From contig NZ_JACHBL010000001.1 of NCBI RefSeq assembly GCF_014200305.1, positions 62,001 through 126,000 on the forward strand: a DNA stretch of 64,000 nt. Direction: 5' to 3'. A program made the translations under genes and the position numbers. This DNA comes from Neomicrococcus lactis. Its GTDB lineage: Bacteria > Actinomycetota > Actinomycetes > Actinomycetales > Micrococcaceae. A model generated the notes under the pieces. It did not search any database, was not told where the DNA came from, and saw nothing but the letters and a program-made list of their open reading frames with translations. Positions within the stretch are counted from its first letter, which is position 1. The number at the start of each line of letters is the position of its first letter. Shown here one piece after another: positions 9,467-17,747 of this stretch.

Positions 9467-9502
9467 CCTGTGGGCTAGCTGGTTTCCCAACCGGACCACA
9501 GG
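9467..9502. terminator. Bidirectional terminator between efeB and yajQ
   Basis: CCTGTGG (9467-9473) pairs with CCACAGG (9496-9502), with an inner GGTT/AACC pairing around TTTCCCAA. It lies between two convergent genes and can serve both. Confidence 0.5.
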
Positions 9503-9536
9503 CCGCTCTGTGTCACTGCGTCACACGCACGTCGAT

Positions 9537-10025
9537 TTAGCGGTAGTTCACAAACTGAAGCGCTGCGTCAGGGAAGTCCTTGAGCATCGCGATGACTTCC
9601 TGGAGGTCGTCGCGGGACTTGGAAGAAACTCGGAGTTCGTCGCCCTGGATCTGAGCCTTGACGCCCTTGGGGCCTTCGTCGCGAAGAAGCTTGGTGATCT
9701 TCTTGGCTACATCCTGCTCGATGCCTTCCTTGATGGAAGCCTCAATGCGGTATTCCTTGCCGGACGCGAAAGGCTCGCCAGCGTCGAGGGACTTGAGCGA
9801 AATGTTGCGCTTGACGAGCTTGGACTGGAAGACGTCCAAAACGGCGTTGACGCGCTCTTCCGAGTTTGCCTTCATGAGGATCTTCTCGCCGGAGAAGTCA
9901 ACCTCGGCGCCGACACCCTTGAAGTCGTAGCGCTGCGCAATTTCCTTTTGTGCCTGGTTCATTGCGTTGGCAACTTCTTGCTTGTCAACCTTACTGACAA
10001 CATCAAAACTAGAATCGCTAGCCAT
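9537..10025 (-). CDS. yajQ: YajQ family nucleotide-binding protein
   Basis: Small cytoplasmic protein of 162 aa, full length for the YajQ family. It begins [18 protein letters not shown] and carries the family segments AQRYDFKG and [15 protein letters not shown]. Some members bind cyclic di-GMP and act in regulation; the role in actinobacteria is not settled. It is transcribed alone and converges on efeB. Confidence 0.92.
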   Translation of the reverse strand: MASDSSFDVVSKVDKQEVANAMNQAQKEIAQRYDFKGVGAEVDFSGEKILMKANSEERVNAVLDVFQSKLVKRNISLKSLDAGEPFASGKEYRIEASIKEGIEQDVAKKITKLLRDEGPKGVKAQIQGDELRVSSKSRDDLQEVIAMLKDFPDAALQFVNYR

Positions 10026-10141
10026 GTGAATCTCCTGACAGTCGATGGATTACTTCTGCCTAAGACTATCTATTTTTAGCGCAAAATAGGGGGAGACTGA
10101 CTGAGAGGGTGGTCATGCGTCGGGACCTGGAGAACTCTCAA

Positions 10142-10171
10142 TTAGATTTCTTCGCCTCACATCTGTAAAGT
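10142..10171 (+). promoter_or_regulatory. Promoter of tRNA-Tyr
   Basis: TTAGAT (10142-10147) and TAAAGT (10166-10171) are separated by 18 bp and lie 26 bp upstream of the tRNA. This is a plausible housekeeping sigma promoter. Confidence 0.5.
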
Positions 10172-10197
10172 ATCTATTCGTTCCGTAAGGGACGTTC

Positions 10198-10279
10198 GGC
10201 AGATTACCCGAGCGGCCAAAGGGGGCTGACTGTAAATCAGCTGGCAACGCCTACGGGGGTTCGAATCCCTCATCTGCCA
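10198..10279 (+). tRNA. tRNA-Tyr (GUA)
   Basis: The acceptor arms GGCAGAT (10198-10204) and ATCTGCC (10272-10278) pair perfectly. The anticodon stem GCTGA/TCAGC encloses the loop CTGTAAA, giving anticodon GUA. The long variable arm is typical of a class II tRNA. The discriminator base is A at 10279 and the CCA end is not fully encoded. The mobile-element zone begins 7 bp downstream. Confidence 0.96.
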
Positions 10280-10285
10280 CCGTTT

Positions 10286-10326
10286 CATAAGTCGCGACAC
10301 AGGTCACACCTGAGTCGCGACTTATG
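10286..10326. repeat. Long inverted repeat, probable IS481-type left end
   Basis: CATAAGTCGCGAC (10286-10298) is exactly inverted at 10314-10326. The 13-bp core AGGTCACACCTGA at 10301-10313 recurs in inverted orientation at 13887-13899. Because it directly follows the C-terminal end of a broken IS481 transposase, I read it as that element's terminal sequence. It could also terminate tRNA-Tyr transcription. Confidence 0.5.
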
Positions 10327-10437
10327 TCGTTAAGAGCCCGGCCATCGGCCGGGCTCTTTCATTTCGTTGTGCCAGTAGTTGTGTTGGGGATTGGTGGTGT
10401 TGGTCGCGATGATCTCGCCGGTGTCGAGATGGATGAT

Positions 10438-11747
10438 GGGTTATAGGCACAAATGTGTGTACAGGTTTCGGCGTGTCATGGTTGGTTTCTGCCGGCCCAG
10501 CCGGTTTGGATGCCGTTTCCGTCTTCCCAGCTGAAGTGGTTGCTGTAGGTTTCTGGGGCTTGCGATTCATCGCTTTCCATTGATGCGTTTTTGGTCCGTT
10601 GGGCCGGGTTGAGGTGTTCTGGTTTCACGAGGCTCCAGGGTTGTCTGGGGTGTTCGGTGAGGGATTCGAGGAGCCAGTCCACAGCGGTTCTGGCGTGCTC
10701 TTCGGGGAGTCCTCGATGCAGCCGTAAGAGCTCTTTGATCGCTTTGTTCGGTCCGCCTTCTAACGGGGATGTGGTCCGGTGAATTTTCTCGCCGGTGTCT
10801 GGTTGCAGGTCAGTGTCTAACCACGTGAATAAGCAGTGTTCTTGGATGAGGCGTCGATACACGTTCCGGGCTCGGCGTAAGCGTTGATGCGTGTACCACC
10901 AGTGACTGTTTCTCGAGACGCTTGAGGGGCGTTCCTGACCGGTTTTCGCTTTGGTTCGGTGCTTGAGGAACTCGTCCCATTTCGCCTCCCACGCGGCGTA
11001 TTCACGCAACCACGCAATGGCTTCGTCTTGGGTGCTGACCTTCATCAAGACCCTCGTCAGGGCTGCGAGTTCTTTACCGGCTGGTAGCCGTGGCTGGAAG
11101 GTGAGCTCGCGACGGATGTTCTGGAACACATGAAAATAGCAGCGTTGAACTTTCGACTCCGGCCACGTTTCCTTCAACGCGGCACGTAGCCCGGTACCAC
11201 CATCAATGATCGCCACCGCCGGTGCCGGGATCCGCTCGAGTAGGACTTGCCAGGCGATCTTTTTCTCTCGATCGCACCATTGCCAATCCACCACGTACTT
11301 GCCGTTATAGGCGATCAGCACGCACCACCCGTTGAAATAGGTGCCATCAAGCATGAGCTGATGATGCACTACGCCGGTGGGCACAGGCGGTGGAACCTCA
11401 ACGCGCCAGCACCACTGAATACGCTTCCGGAAACCACGCGCTGAACCTGCCATGGCTGCCTGCGACTGAGTACCCAGGATCCATGTCAAGAACTGAGTCA
11501 GTTCGCTCTTACGAGTGACATCAGATCGTGAACGAACCTGCGAAGCACCACACGACTTGCACCGCCACCGAGCACGACCAGCCGAGGTCTTACCGTTCTT
11601 GACCAGAACACAATCACATACACCACAACGTGGCCGATGAGAAGCAACAGGCACCCCATATGCTTTCAAAGCATAAGCAGGACCCTACACGCCTACTCCC
11701 ACAAGGCAAGCAAGCCTAATCTGTACACACATTCGTGCCTATAACCC
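10438..11747. mobile_element. IS1249-family (IS256 group) element, copy A
   Basis: A complete 1310-bp insertion sequence. Terminal inverted repeats of 27 bp (10438-10464 and 11721-11747) start GGGTTATAGG and differ at one position. Perfect 8-bp target duplications TGGATGAT flank it at 10430-10437 and 11748-11755. It sits inside the IS481 transposase remnant. The length equals that of copy B at 25859-27168, and the encoded transposase is identical, so transposition was recent. Confidence 0.96.
10476..11669 (-). CDS. IS1249-family transposase, copy A
   Basis: A 397-aa DDE transposase. An N-terminal zinc ribbon uses Cys15, Cys18, Cys37 and Cys40. The catalytic triad is probably Asp108 (LMLDGTYF), Asp156 (AIIDGGTG) and Glu304 (SPLEGG). 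The CYFHVFQNIRREL segment after the second aspartate is characteristic of mutator-type (IS256) transposases. The reading frame is intact, so the element is probably active. It is identical in sequence to the protein at 25897-27090. Confidence 0.95.
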   Translation of the reverse strand: MKAYGVPVASHRPRCGVCDCVLVKNGKTSAGRARWRCKSCGASQVRSRSDVTRKSELTQFLTWILGTQSQAAMAGSARGFRKRIQWCWRVEVPPPVPTGVVHHQLMLDGTYFNGWCVLIAYNGKYVVDWQWCDREKKIAWQVLLERIPAPAVAIIDGGTGLRAALKETWPESKVQRCYFHVFQNIRRELTFQPRLPAGKELAALTRVLMKVSTQDEAIAWLREYAAWEAKWDEFLKHRTKAKTGQERPSSVSRNSHWWYTHQRLRRARNVYRRLIQEHCLFTWLDTDLQPDTGEKIHRTTSPLEGGPNKAIKELLRLHRGLPEEHARTAVDWLLESLTEHPRQPWSLVKPEHLNPAQRTKNASMESDESQAPETYSNHFSWEDGNGIQTGWAGRNQP

Positions 11748-12061
11748 TGGATGATGGTCACGCTGGTTTCGTCGATGAGAGCGAGGATTCGTTTGCCGCG
11801 GTGGGGTGGCCGCTGAGCCATTGTTTGAGTGTTTGATGGAAGCCCTCGATCACGCCCGGTGTTTGCGGGTGCCTGGGTGAACCGCTTTTCTGGCGGGCTC
11901 CTAGCAGCGGTAAGGGGTATTCGAAAGCGTTGCGTCCACCGCCTAAGGGGGCCGTGTAGACGCGTCCGTTATCGGTCAGGGTCGAGGCCGGGATGCCGTG
12001 TTGTTCGGTTGCGGCTAGGAATGTTGTGGGGTTCTCCGCATCTGGTGGACACGTGATCTAG

Positions 12062-12677
12062 CTCATGCTGCTAGCGTTAGCACAGTCCTGTGCTGTTCAG
12101 CGCGTTTCTGCTGGCGGCGAAGCTTCCGCTCGAACTCCATCTGATCCGGAATCGGTCCTCGCAGGGTCCTGGATATGCGCGGAGCCTTCTTCACCAAATC
12201 GGTGTTCTGCCCGCTGCGCAGTAACACTTGGGGATGGGCCAGCGGTTTGGTGTTGTCTCCAGGCGTAATAGCCTGACTTTGATACCTGAAGCAATGTTGC
12301 TGTCCGTGTCAGGGCGAACTCGTTCTTCAATGTGTGCATGAGTTCGAACCGTTCGTCCGATGTTGCTTCGACGCGCAGAGGGAGTTAGTTTTTCCCAGGA
12401 AGCGGTTGTCTTCCTGCAGTTCGAAGACTTCTTTGCTCAAGCGTTTGAGATCCTCGCGTTCGGACTCGTCCATCGCTTCGGTCGGGTCACCGTCCGGGCT
12501 TCGGCGGGATCGTTCCTTCTTCTCCTAGGTGCCCAGTGTCTGCTCACCGAGGTTCAGTTCCTTGGCTACCGCGCTGATGTTGGGTCCGGTATCGATGCCC
12601 AGGCCGGCGGCTTCTCCGTCATATTCCTTGGTGATATTCCTCGGTGAAGGACCTGCGTTGCTTTTCGTGTTGCTCAT
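12062..12677 (-). pseudogene. IS3 family OrfA/OrfB remnant
   Basis: OrfA starts with MSNTKSNAGPSPRNITKEY at 12677 and shows the IS3 helix-turn-helix pattern up to GEQTLGT. A TAG at 12525-12527 then occupies the place where the family has tryptophan (LGxW). The same frame continues past the stop with the OrfA leucine-zipper region (EDLKRLSKEVFELQED). The start of OrfB is recognisable in RTATLLQVSKSGYYAWRQ, but it decays within about 60 codons and the catalytic core is absent. No ends or target duplication could be recognised. Confidence 0.75.
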
Positions 12678-12976
12678 GAGTGACATCCACTCAAATGCGG
12701 GATGGGTGGTCCCGCATGTTCGGGTGCCCACTAATCCAGGCTAACCCCAGATGCATATTCGCCAAACAACCTGGACGAACTTCCTAGCTGCTAGGCAAGT
12801 CGTTGATGAGAGTCGCGCTGTTCTTTTTGGAAGGGGCAGCGCGACTCTTCTCCTTTTTGGAAAGAAAGAATCGGGGCAGCGTGGGTTCTTTCCTTTGCGT
12901 GGAAGTGAAAGTTGGGGTTGGCTGCCCATAATCTGTTGTCTGAGTTCTTGTTTGTCTCAGTGGGGAGGGTCTTAGC
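12678..12976. other. Intergenic stretch between IS3 remnant and orphan gene
   Basis: No gene is recognisable. The stretch holds one strong hairpin (12809-12848, listed separately), a T-rich region with two similar CTTTTTGGAA copies, and the upstream region of the orphan gene at 12977. Base composition is more AT-rich than the surrounding chromosome. Confidence 0.5.
12809..12848 (+). terminator. Hairpin with downstream T-run
   Basis: AGAGTCGCGCTG (12809-12820) and CAGCGCGACTCT (12837-12848) form a perfect 12-bp stem. The pyrimidine tract TCTCCTTTTT follows. It looks like an intrinsic terminator for a plus-strand gene that no longer exists here. Confidence 0.6.
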
Positions 12977-13408
12977 GTGGCTGGGTGTGAGTTTGAGGTT
13001 GTGACTGGTCTTGATCGTGGTGCGCAGCTTGAATGGATGCGCTCGTTGAGGCCGAGGACTGTGTTTATCGAGTTGGTTTTTTGCGATGGCGATGATTCTC
13101 ATCCCTTGGTTGGGCGTCTTTCGGGTTTGAAGCCGAGCCGGCGAGAAGGCGTCGGCGTGCGTCCTGGGTACTCCCGTTCACACCCGGATGCTGTGTTGCT
13201 TCGGTATCGCTATGACCGGGAAATCGTTAGGGCTCTTGAAGATCTGGGCGGGTTTTTTAGTTACGTGGCAACTCCGACAGGGGACCAGGTTCATGAAACG
13301 GACCTGGGCAATGTTGATGTTGCTTTCCTTGATGCCGGCGGGGATTTCCTTGGCGCGACAGTCACGCATGAAGGGCTGGTTCTAGTGCTTCGAGAAGCTC
13401 AACCGTAA
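12977..13408 (+). CDS. Hypothetical protein, orphan in mobile-element zone
   Basis: An intact 143-aa reading frame starting at GTG, with GGGAGGG about 8 nt upstream as ribosome site. I recognise no domain. It has no signal peptide or membrane helix, is moderately acidic, and ends with alternating hydrophobic strands (NVDVAFLDAGGDFLGATVTH). Codon use is visibly richer in T than the neighbouring chromosome. It is the only intact non-transposase gene between the tRNA-Tyr and the gene at 14052, and a dead subtilase follows 75 bp downstream. It could be island cargo such as an immunity or accessory protein, but that is speculation. Confidence 0.6.
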   Translation: MAGCEFEVVTGLDRGAQLEWMRSLRPRTVFIELVFCDGDDSHPLVGRLSGLKPSRREGVGVRPGYSRSHPDAVLLRYRYDREIVRALEDLGGFFSYVATPTGDQVHETDLGNVDVAFLDAGGDFLGATVTHEGLVLVLREAQP

Positions 13409-13483
13409 CCCGACGCGGTTATCGGCTGTTCCGGGCTGAGGGGGAAGTCATATGCAGTTCTAATACATATGCATGATGTTTAA

Positions 13484-13795
13484 ACAGGACCTGATCTTCC
13501 ATGCTTTGGGTCAGCCGGAAGTTCGACCGTTGATGTTGCGATCGTGGATACCGGTGTGAAACGGGATGCGGAGGCGTTCTGAGGCGATGACATCAAACAG
13601 CGAAATGCCTACCCTTCGTCGGGCCATGGAACGATGGTGTTGACAATTTTCCTCGGGGTTAATGACGAATCGCTAGCTCCGGTGCCCAGTGACCGCGGTT
13701 CGGTTCATAGTTTCGATACGGGGCCGGATCCAACGGCCGCAGACCTGGCACAAGCTATCAACGATGGAGCCCATACTCGCGAGCTGCATCGGTAA
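13484..13795 (+). pseudogene. Subtilisin-like (mycosin-type) serine protease fragment
   Basis: One frame reads TVDVAIVDTGVKRDAEAF, then an in-frame TGA at 13580-13582, then GDDIKQRNAYPSSGHGTMV and later ADLAQAINDGAHTRELH before a TAA at 13793. DTG and GHGT are the catalytic Asp and His motifs of S8 peptidases, and the DLAQAINDGA helix is placed as in mycosins. The serine-containing C-terminal half, signal peptide and membrane anchor are all missing. It is a decayed fragment, not a functional gene. No other type VII secretion gene is visible in the window. Confidence 0.7.
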
Positions 13796-13931
13796 CGGTA
13801 AGCTGTGGCAACAATCTTGAGCACGATGACGTGATGTTTCGACACCCCCCCAAGTGCGATGTTTGTCGCGACTCAGCAGCGACGTATCAGGTGTGACCTA
13901 TGTCGTGAATCCAGACACCCCATCTTCCACT
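13796..13931. repeat. Inverted IS481-type end sequence, right side
   Basis: TCAGGTGTGACCT at 13887-13899 is the exact inverse of 10301-10313 beside tRNA-Tyr, and GTCGCGAC at 13865-13872 also recurs there. The pair therefore looks like the two ends of one ancient element spanning about 3.6 kb. Read on the minus strand just inside this end, HHVIVLKIVATAYR vaguely resembles an IS481 transposase N-terminus, but this is too short to be sure. No other gene is visible in the stretch. Confidence 0.45.
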
Positions 13932-13986
13932 GCACAAAGCGAAAGGCGCTGAGCCCAGAAAGGATTCGGAGCCTTTCGCTTTGTGC
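13932..13986. terminator. Perfect 16-bp hairpin terminator
   Basis: GCACAAAGCGAAAGGC (13932-13947) and its exact complement (13971-13986) flank a 23-nt loop. It lies just beyond the 3' end of the minus-strand gene at 14052 and marks the right edge of the mobile-element zone. Confidence 0.65.
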
Positions 13987-14051
13987 TTCCACGTTTCGAT
14001 TCAAGGAACCTGCATGGATCACTTAGTCACGGTTCCCCGTCCGTCGTTTGC

Positions 14052-14465
14052 CTATGCAGCTTCCAGCGCCTCGTATTCGCGCACGTAGACATCCATGACA
14101 AACATGAACGATTCCGGATCTGCGGAGGAAATGACGTCGAAGTGCGTCCACTGCCAGGCAGTAGCCCCGTTGTGGTCATCAGGAGCGCTCGGACACTGGT
14201 CCGGGTAAAACCACTTGTCGTTCTTCCAAATCGCGTGGACCTGTCCTTGGACCGTCCCGGACTCGGACGGTTCCTCAAGCGCCCGTGGCACCCGGAGTCG
14301 TTCTTGAATGGGGCGGGCAACGCCTACGGCGTAGATCTCGGTGTCAACGACTTCAACAGTCTCAGGAAAGCGGCGCGTGTAGTCGGCGCTTAGGGTGGTG
14401 GTGAGGGCTATGGCATCGCGCAAGATGCAGTTTTCAATGACGAGAAGGAGGGTGTAGCGGCCCAT
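14052..14465 (-). CDS. Hypothetical protein
   Basis: A 137-aa protein starting MGRYTLLLVIENCILRDAIA; the frame also allows a start 12 bp upstream. I recognise no family. The N-terminal 20 residues are hydrophobic enough for a short helix. The middle is rich in charged residues and the C-terminus has several aromatic residues (WKNDKWFYPDQC, TAWQWTHFDVIS). It is followed by a strong terminator hairpin and stands alone between the island and thioredoxin. Coding potential is supported by sustained codon bias and a complete frame; function is unknown. Confidence 0.6.
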   Translation of the reverse strand: MGRYTLLLVIENCILRDAIALTTTLSADYTRRFPETVEVVDTEIYAVGVARPIQERLRVPRALEEPSESGTVQGQVHAIWKNDKWFYPDQCPSAPDDHNGATAWQWTHFDVISSADPESFMFVMDVYVREYEALEAA

Positions 14466-14606
14466 GATTGGTCCCATTTCCAGTTTTGGTGGTGGCTATT
14501 TTCCGTTCTGCTAAGCGCTTGCTAGTGAATCTAGCCGTTTTCTTCCGTCAGCGGACTCCCGGCAAAAACTCTGTGGATAACTCGTTTCAGGCGCTACCGT
14601 TAGTTC

Positions 14607-14984
14607 ATGGCAACCATCAACATCAAAGAATCGACGTTCGAGAAGACCATTACGGACAACGAGATCGTCTTCATCGACTTCTGGGCCGCTTGGTGCGGTC
14701 CGTGCCGCAACTTCGCGCCGGTCTATGACAAGGTTTCGGAGAAGCACCCTGATGTCACCTTCGCAAAGGTAGACACGGAGGCGGAGCAGGGCCTCGCAGC
14801 GGCCGCTGGCATCACGTCCATCCCAACGCTCATGGCTTTCCGCGATCGCGTGCTGGTGTTCAGCCAGCCTGGGGCACTCCCTGAAGCGAACTTCGAAGAG
14901 CTGGTGCAGGCCGTCAAGGGCTTGGATATGGAAGAGGTTCACGCACAGATCGCGGCTCAGCAGCAAGGCTCTGACAAGCAGTAA
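14607..14984 (+). CDS. trxA: Thioredoxin
   Basis: A 125-aa thioredoxin with the redox motif WCGPC (cysteines at residues 30 and 33), the cis-proline segment SIPTL, and a C-terminal extension of about 18 residues ending in QQQGSDKQ. It reduces protein disulfides in the cytoplasm. TACCGT at 14595-14600 ends 6 nt before the ATG and no Shine-Dalgarno sequence is visible, so the mRNA is probably leaderless. The thioredoxin reductase gene is not in this window. Confidence 0.93.
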   Translation: MATINIKESTFEKTITDNEIVFIDFWAAWCGPCRNFAPVYDKVSEKHPDVTFAKVDTEAEQGLAAAAGITSIPTLMAFRDRVLVFSQPGALPEANFEELVQAVKGLDMEEVHAQIAAQQQGSDKQ

Positions 14985-15060
14985 TCGTCAACTCACACCT
15001 CCTCGGTAATGTGTTCTGCGTCACGCTATGATTGAGTGAATCAGCACTAACCGAGGAGTT

Positions 15061-16740
15061 GTGAGAATGGCCGTTCAGGAACTGTCCCACGCTATTGGAC
15101 CCACGGATATCCCTATCCTGAGCGAGACGATTGGTGCGAATTTCCGTTCGGTTGTCCAGCGTTTTCCTGACTCCATCGCCGTCATTGAAGCGGCCACGGA
15201 CCGCAGCTTCACCTACCGCGAGGTGGACTACGCTACGGACCAGATCGCCAAGTCGCTGCTCGCCATGGGCTATGAGCGCGGCGATCGACTGGGCATTTGG
15301 AGCCCCAATTGCCACGAGTGGACGTTCCTGCAGTACGCCACGGCGAAGGCCGGCGTCATCTTGGTCAACGTCAACCCCGCCTACCGCCAACACGAGCTCA
15401 ACTTCGTCGTGAGCCAGAACGGCATGCGAGGACTCGTCGTGGCACCTGCCGAGGCAATCGGTGATTACCCCGCCATGGCTCGCGCGGCTCGCGATGAGGC
15501 CGCGGGTTTGCAGGATCTCATTTTCTTAACGGACGACGCCGCAGCTCCCGTCCTGAACGACACCTTCGGCGAGCACGAGCTTGCGTGGGCGGATTTTCTC
15601 ACCTTGGGTGCTGACGTTTCGGACGACGACTTAGCGGCCCGCGCGGCGAGCCTCACGCCAGATGACCCCATCAACTTGCAGTACACCTCTGGCACCACGG
15701 GGTTCCCGAAGGGAGCTACGCTCACCCACAAGAACTTGCTCAACAATGGCTTCCATATCGGTGAGCTCTTGTCCTACACCGAGCAGGACCGCGTCGTTCT
15801 TCCTGTACCGTTCTTCCACTGCTTCGGCATGGTGATCGGCAACTTGGCGGCGCTTTCGCATGGCTCCGCCACGGTGCTCCCAAGCCGGGCTTTCAAGCCT
15901 GATCTCGCTCTCGAAGCGGTACAGAAGTACGGCGGCACCTCGCTTTATGGCGTCCCCACAATGTTCATTGCCGAACTCGCATTGCCGAACTTCGCAGACT
16001 ACGACCTTTCCACGCTGCGCACCGGCGTCATGGCCGGCTCCACCTGCCCGGTGGAAGTGATGAAGAAGGTCATCTCCGAGATGAACATGTCCGAAGTCGC
16101 TATTTGTTACGGCATGACGGAGACCAGCCCGGTGTCCACCATGACGCGCGTGGACGATTCCCTCGAGCGCCGCACCCAGACCGTCGGACGCGTGATGCCG
16201 CAGTTGGAAATCAAGGTGGTCAGCGCGGACGGCGAAACGGTTCCTCGTGGCAGCGCCGGCGAGCTCTGCACCAAGGGCTACTCCGTCATGACCGGCTACT
16301 GGAACGAACCAAAGAAGACCGCCCAAGCCGTTGACGAAGACGGCTGGATGCACACCGGCGACCTCGCAGCCATGGACGAGGACGGCTACGTGCGCATTGA
16401 AGGTCGCATCAAGGACATCGTGATCCGCGGCGGCGAAAACATCTCCCCGCGTGAGATTGAAGAGTTCCTCTACAGCCACCCAGACATCCGCGACGTTCAG
16501 GTCATTGGTGTTCCGGACGAGAAATACGGTGAAGAACTCATGGCGTGCATCATCCTGCACGAGGACCGTGAGCCCCTCGACGCCGACGGCATCAAAGCCT
16601 TCTGCTCCGGCAAGATCGCGCACTACAAGATCCCACGCTACGTCCAGATCCGTGAGTCTTTCCCGATGACCATCTCTGGCAAGATCCGCAAGGTCGAACT
16701 ACGCAACGAGGCAGCAGAGGCGCTTCAGCGCGCTCGGTGA
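15061..16740 (+). CDS. AMP-binding acyl-CoA synthetase
   Basis: Adenylate-forming enzyme of 559 aa that activates a carboxylic acid, probably a fatty acid, to its CoA thioester. The P-loop YTSGTTGFPKGATLTHKN, the YGMTETSPVS motif, the GWMHTGDLAAMDEDGYV hinge region and the C-terminal catalytic lysine in MTISGKIRKVELR are all present. GAGGAG lies upstream of the GTG at 15061; the ATG at 15067 is an equally good start. The last 16 bp overlap the convergent glycosylase gene. Chain-length preference cannot be read from sequence. Confidence 0.9.
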   Translation: MRMAVQELSHAIGPTDIPILSETIGANFRSVVQRFPDSIAVIEAATDRSFTYREVDYATDQIAKSLLAMGYERGDRLGIWSPNCHEWTFLQYATAKAGVILVNVNPAYRQHELNFVVSQNGMRGLVVAPAEAIGDYPAMARAARDEAAGLQDLIFLTDDAAAPVLNDTFGEHELAWADFLTLGADVSDDDLAARAASLTPDDPINLQYTSGTTGFPKGATLTHKNLLNNGFHIGELLSYTEQDRVVLPVPFFHCFGMVIGNLAALSHGSATVLPSRAFKPDLALEAVQKYGGTSLYGVPTMFIAELALPNFADYDLSTLRTGVMAGSTCPVEVMKKVISEMNMSEVAICYGMTETSPVSTMTRVDDSLERRTQTVGRVMPQLEIKVVSADGETVPRGSAGELCTKGYSVMTGYWNEPKKTAQAVDEDGWMHTGDLAAMDEDGYVRIEGRIKDIVIRGGENISPREIEEFLYSHPDIRDVQVIGVPDEKYGEELMACIILHEDREPLDADGIKAFCSGKIAHYKIPRYVQIRESFPMTISGKIRKVELRNEAAEALQRAR

Positions 16741-17666
16741 TCCATCGGGTGTAATCGAGGACCGTAGGACGGGTTCTTGGCGCCGGAAAGTCCCAACATG
16801 CGGACGACCCGCTGCCGATGACCCGTCCACGGCTCGAGGAGCTCAAGCATGCCGGCGTCATCCGTGCGGCGGCCGGTCAAGGCTTGGCCTACAAAGTGCG
16901 CCAAGTGAAAGTCGCCCACCGAAATGTGGTCGGGGGAGCCGTGCGTGCGCTGAAGTACTTCGGCGGCCGTCCATGCGCCAACGCCCGGAACGGTGCGCAT
17001 CTTCTCCTCCACCTCATGGGCGTCAGGGTTGTCGGACAATCGGCCCAATCCGGAACCCAGATGAGCGCAACGCAGAATCGCATCTCGGCGCTTGTAATCA
17101 ACGCGAGCCTTGTGCCATTCCCACGTGGGAACCCGTCGCCAACCAGCAGCCGTCGGCGCAATCTTCATACCGCGAGGAACAGGTCCCGGCGCGGCAGTAC
17201 CAAAGCGATTCACCAGATAGGCCCACGCGTACCGGGCTTCCATGCCCGTGACTTTCTGCTCCAAAATGGCGGGCACTAACGCATCAAACACGCGGCCGGT
17301 CGCTGGAAAGCGGATGCCGGGGTGGCGGCGTCGTGCTTCGGTCACCAGCCGGGGCAGAGTCTCCACGAAAGCCGGATCATCGAACGCAGCCCAATCGTCG
17401 TGCGCTCCCACCAATCGCGGAAGTGAGTCCGCCACGGCCTCCGCAGCCGAACTCCACACGGCAAACTCCACTGGCGCCCCAGCGGAGAGGTGACGTACGC
17501 GCACGGCTGAAGCTGCGCCGTCGTACTGGAAGCAAAGCCAGGCCTCGCCGGTGCTGACGCGCACGGTGGGGTCATTGGCCCCGCGCTGCAGCACGCCGAG
17601 GGAGCGCGCAAGATCAAAGGGCCCGCAAGGATCCCAATGCGTGATCAAGGGCGCCGAAAAACTCAT
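16725..17666 (-). CDS. AlkA-type DNA-3-methyladenine glycosylase
   Basis: Base-excision repair glycosylase of the helix-hairpin-helix GPD superfamily, 313 aa. The hairpin motif is VPGVGAWTAAEVLQR and the catalytic aspartate is in ISVGDFHLAHFVG. The frame stays open far upstream, over the start of the cbs gene. However, GGAGG lies 8 nt before the ATG at 17666, and only the protein from MSFSAPLITH onward looks like the family. The 3' end overlaps the acyl-CoA synthetase by 16 bp. It removes alkylated bases; exact substrate range is inferred. Confidence 0.85.
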   Translation of the reverse strand: MSFSAPLITHWDPCGPFDLARSLGVLQRGANDPTVRVSTGEAWLCFQYDGAASAVRVRHLSAGAPVEFAVWSSAAEAVADSLPRLVGAHDDWAAFDDPAFVETLPRLVTEARRRHPGIRFPATGRVFDALVPAILEQKVTGMEARYAWAYLVNRFGTAAPGPVPRGMKIAPTAAGWRRVPTWEWHKARVDYKRRDAILRCAHLGSGLGRLSDNPDAHEVEEKMRTVPGVGAWTAAEVLQRTHGSPDHISVGDFHLAHFVGQALTGRRTDDAGMLELLEPWTGHRQRVVRMLGLSGAKNPSYGPRLHPMDHRAR

Positions 17667-17747
17667 CCCACTATCCTCCCACCCGCACATGACAAATAGG
17701 TCATGAAGCTTAGGCGAGGGCGGCGCGCGCCGAGTAGAGTTTGCCAA

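Larger units (their letters stand above)
10330..12037 (-). pseudogene. IS481 family transposase remnant, interrupted
   Basis: On the minus strand, 12037 to 11756 encodes the DDE integrase core with STLTDNGRVYTAPLGGGR and PQTPGVIEGFHQTLKQWL, both typical of IS481 transposases. A frame change near 11790 leads to GKRILALIDETSVTI. The IS1249-family element then interrupts the gene, and the frame resumes on the far side with HLDTGEIIATNTTNP and ends in GRWPGS-stop at 10330. The N-terminal half with the helix-turn-helix and first catalytic residue is missing. The perfect 12-bp GC hairpin at 10332-10358 encodes the last residues but may also act as a terminator for tRNA-Tyr. Confidence 0.8.

Noticed and set aside
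10332-10359. GC hairpin as a dedicated terminator of tRNA-Tyr
   Set aside because: It encodes the last residues of the IS481 transposase (GRWPGS), so it came with the element. It may still terminate transcription, but was not listed as a separate terminator.
12525-12731. Independent small gene on the minus strand
   Set aside because: It is the start of the IS3 OrfA, ended by a tryptophan-to-stop change; not a separate gene.
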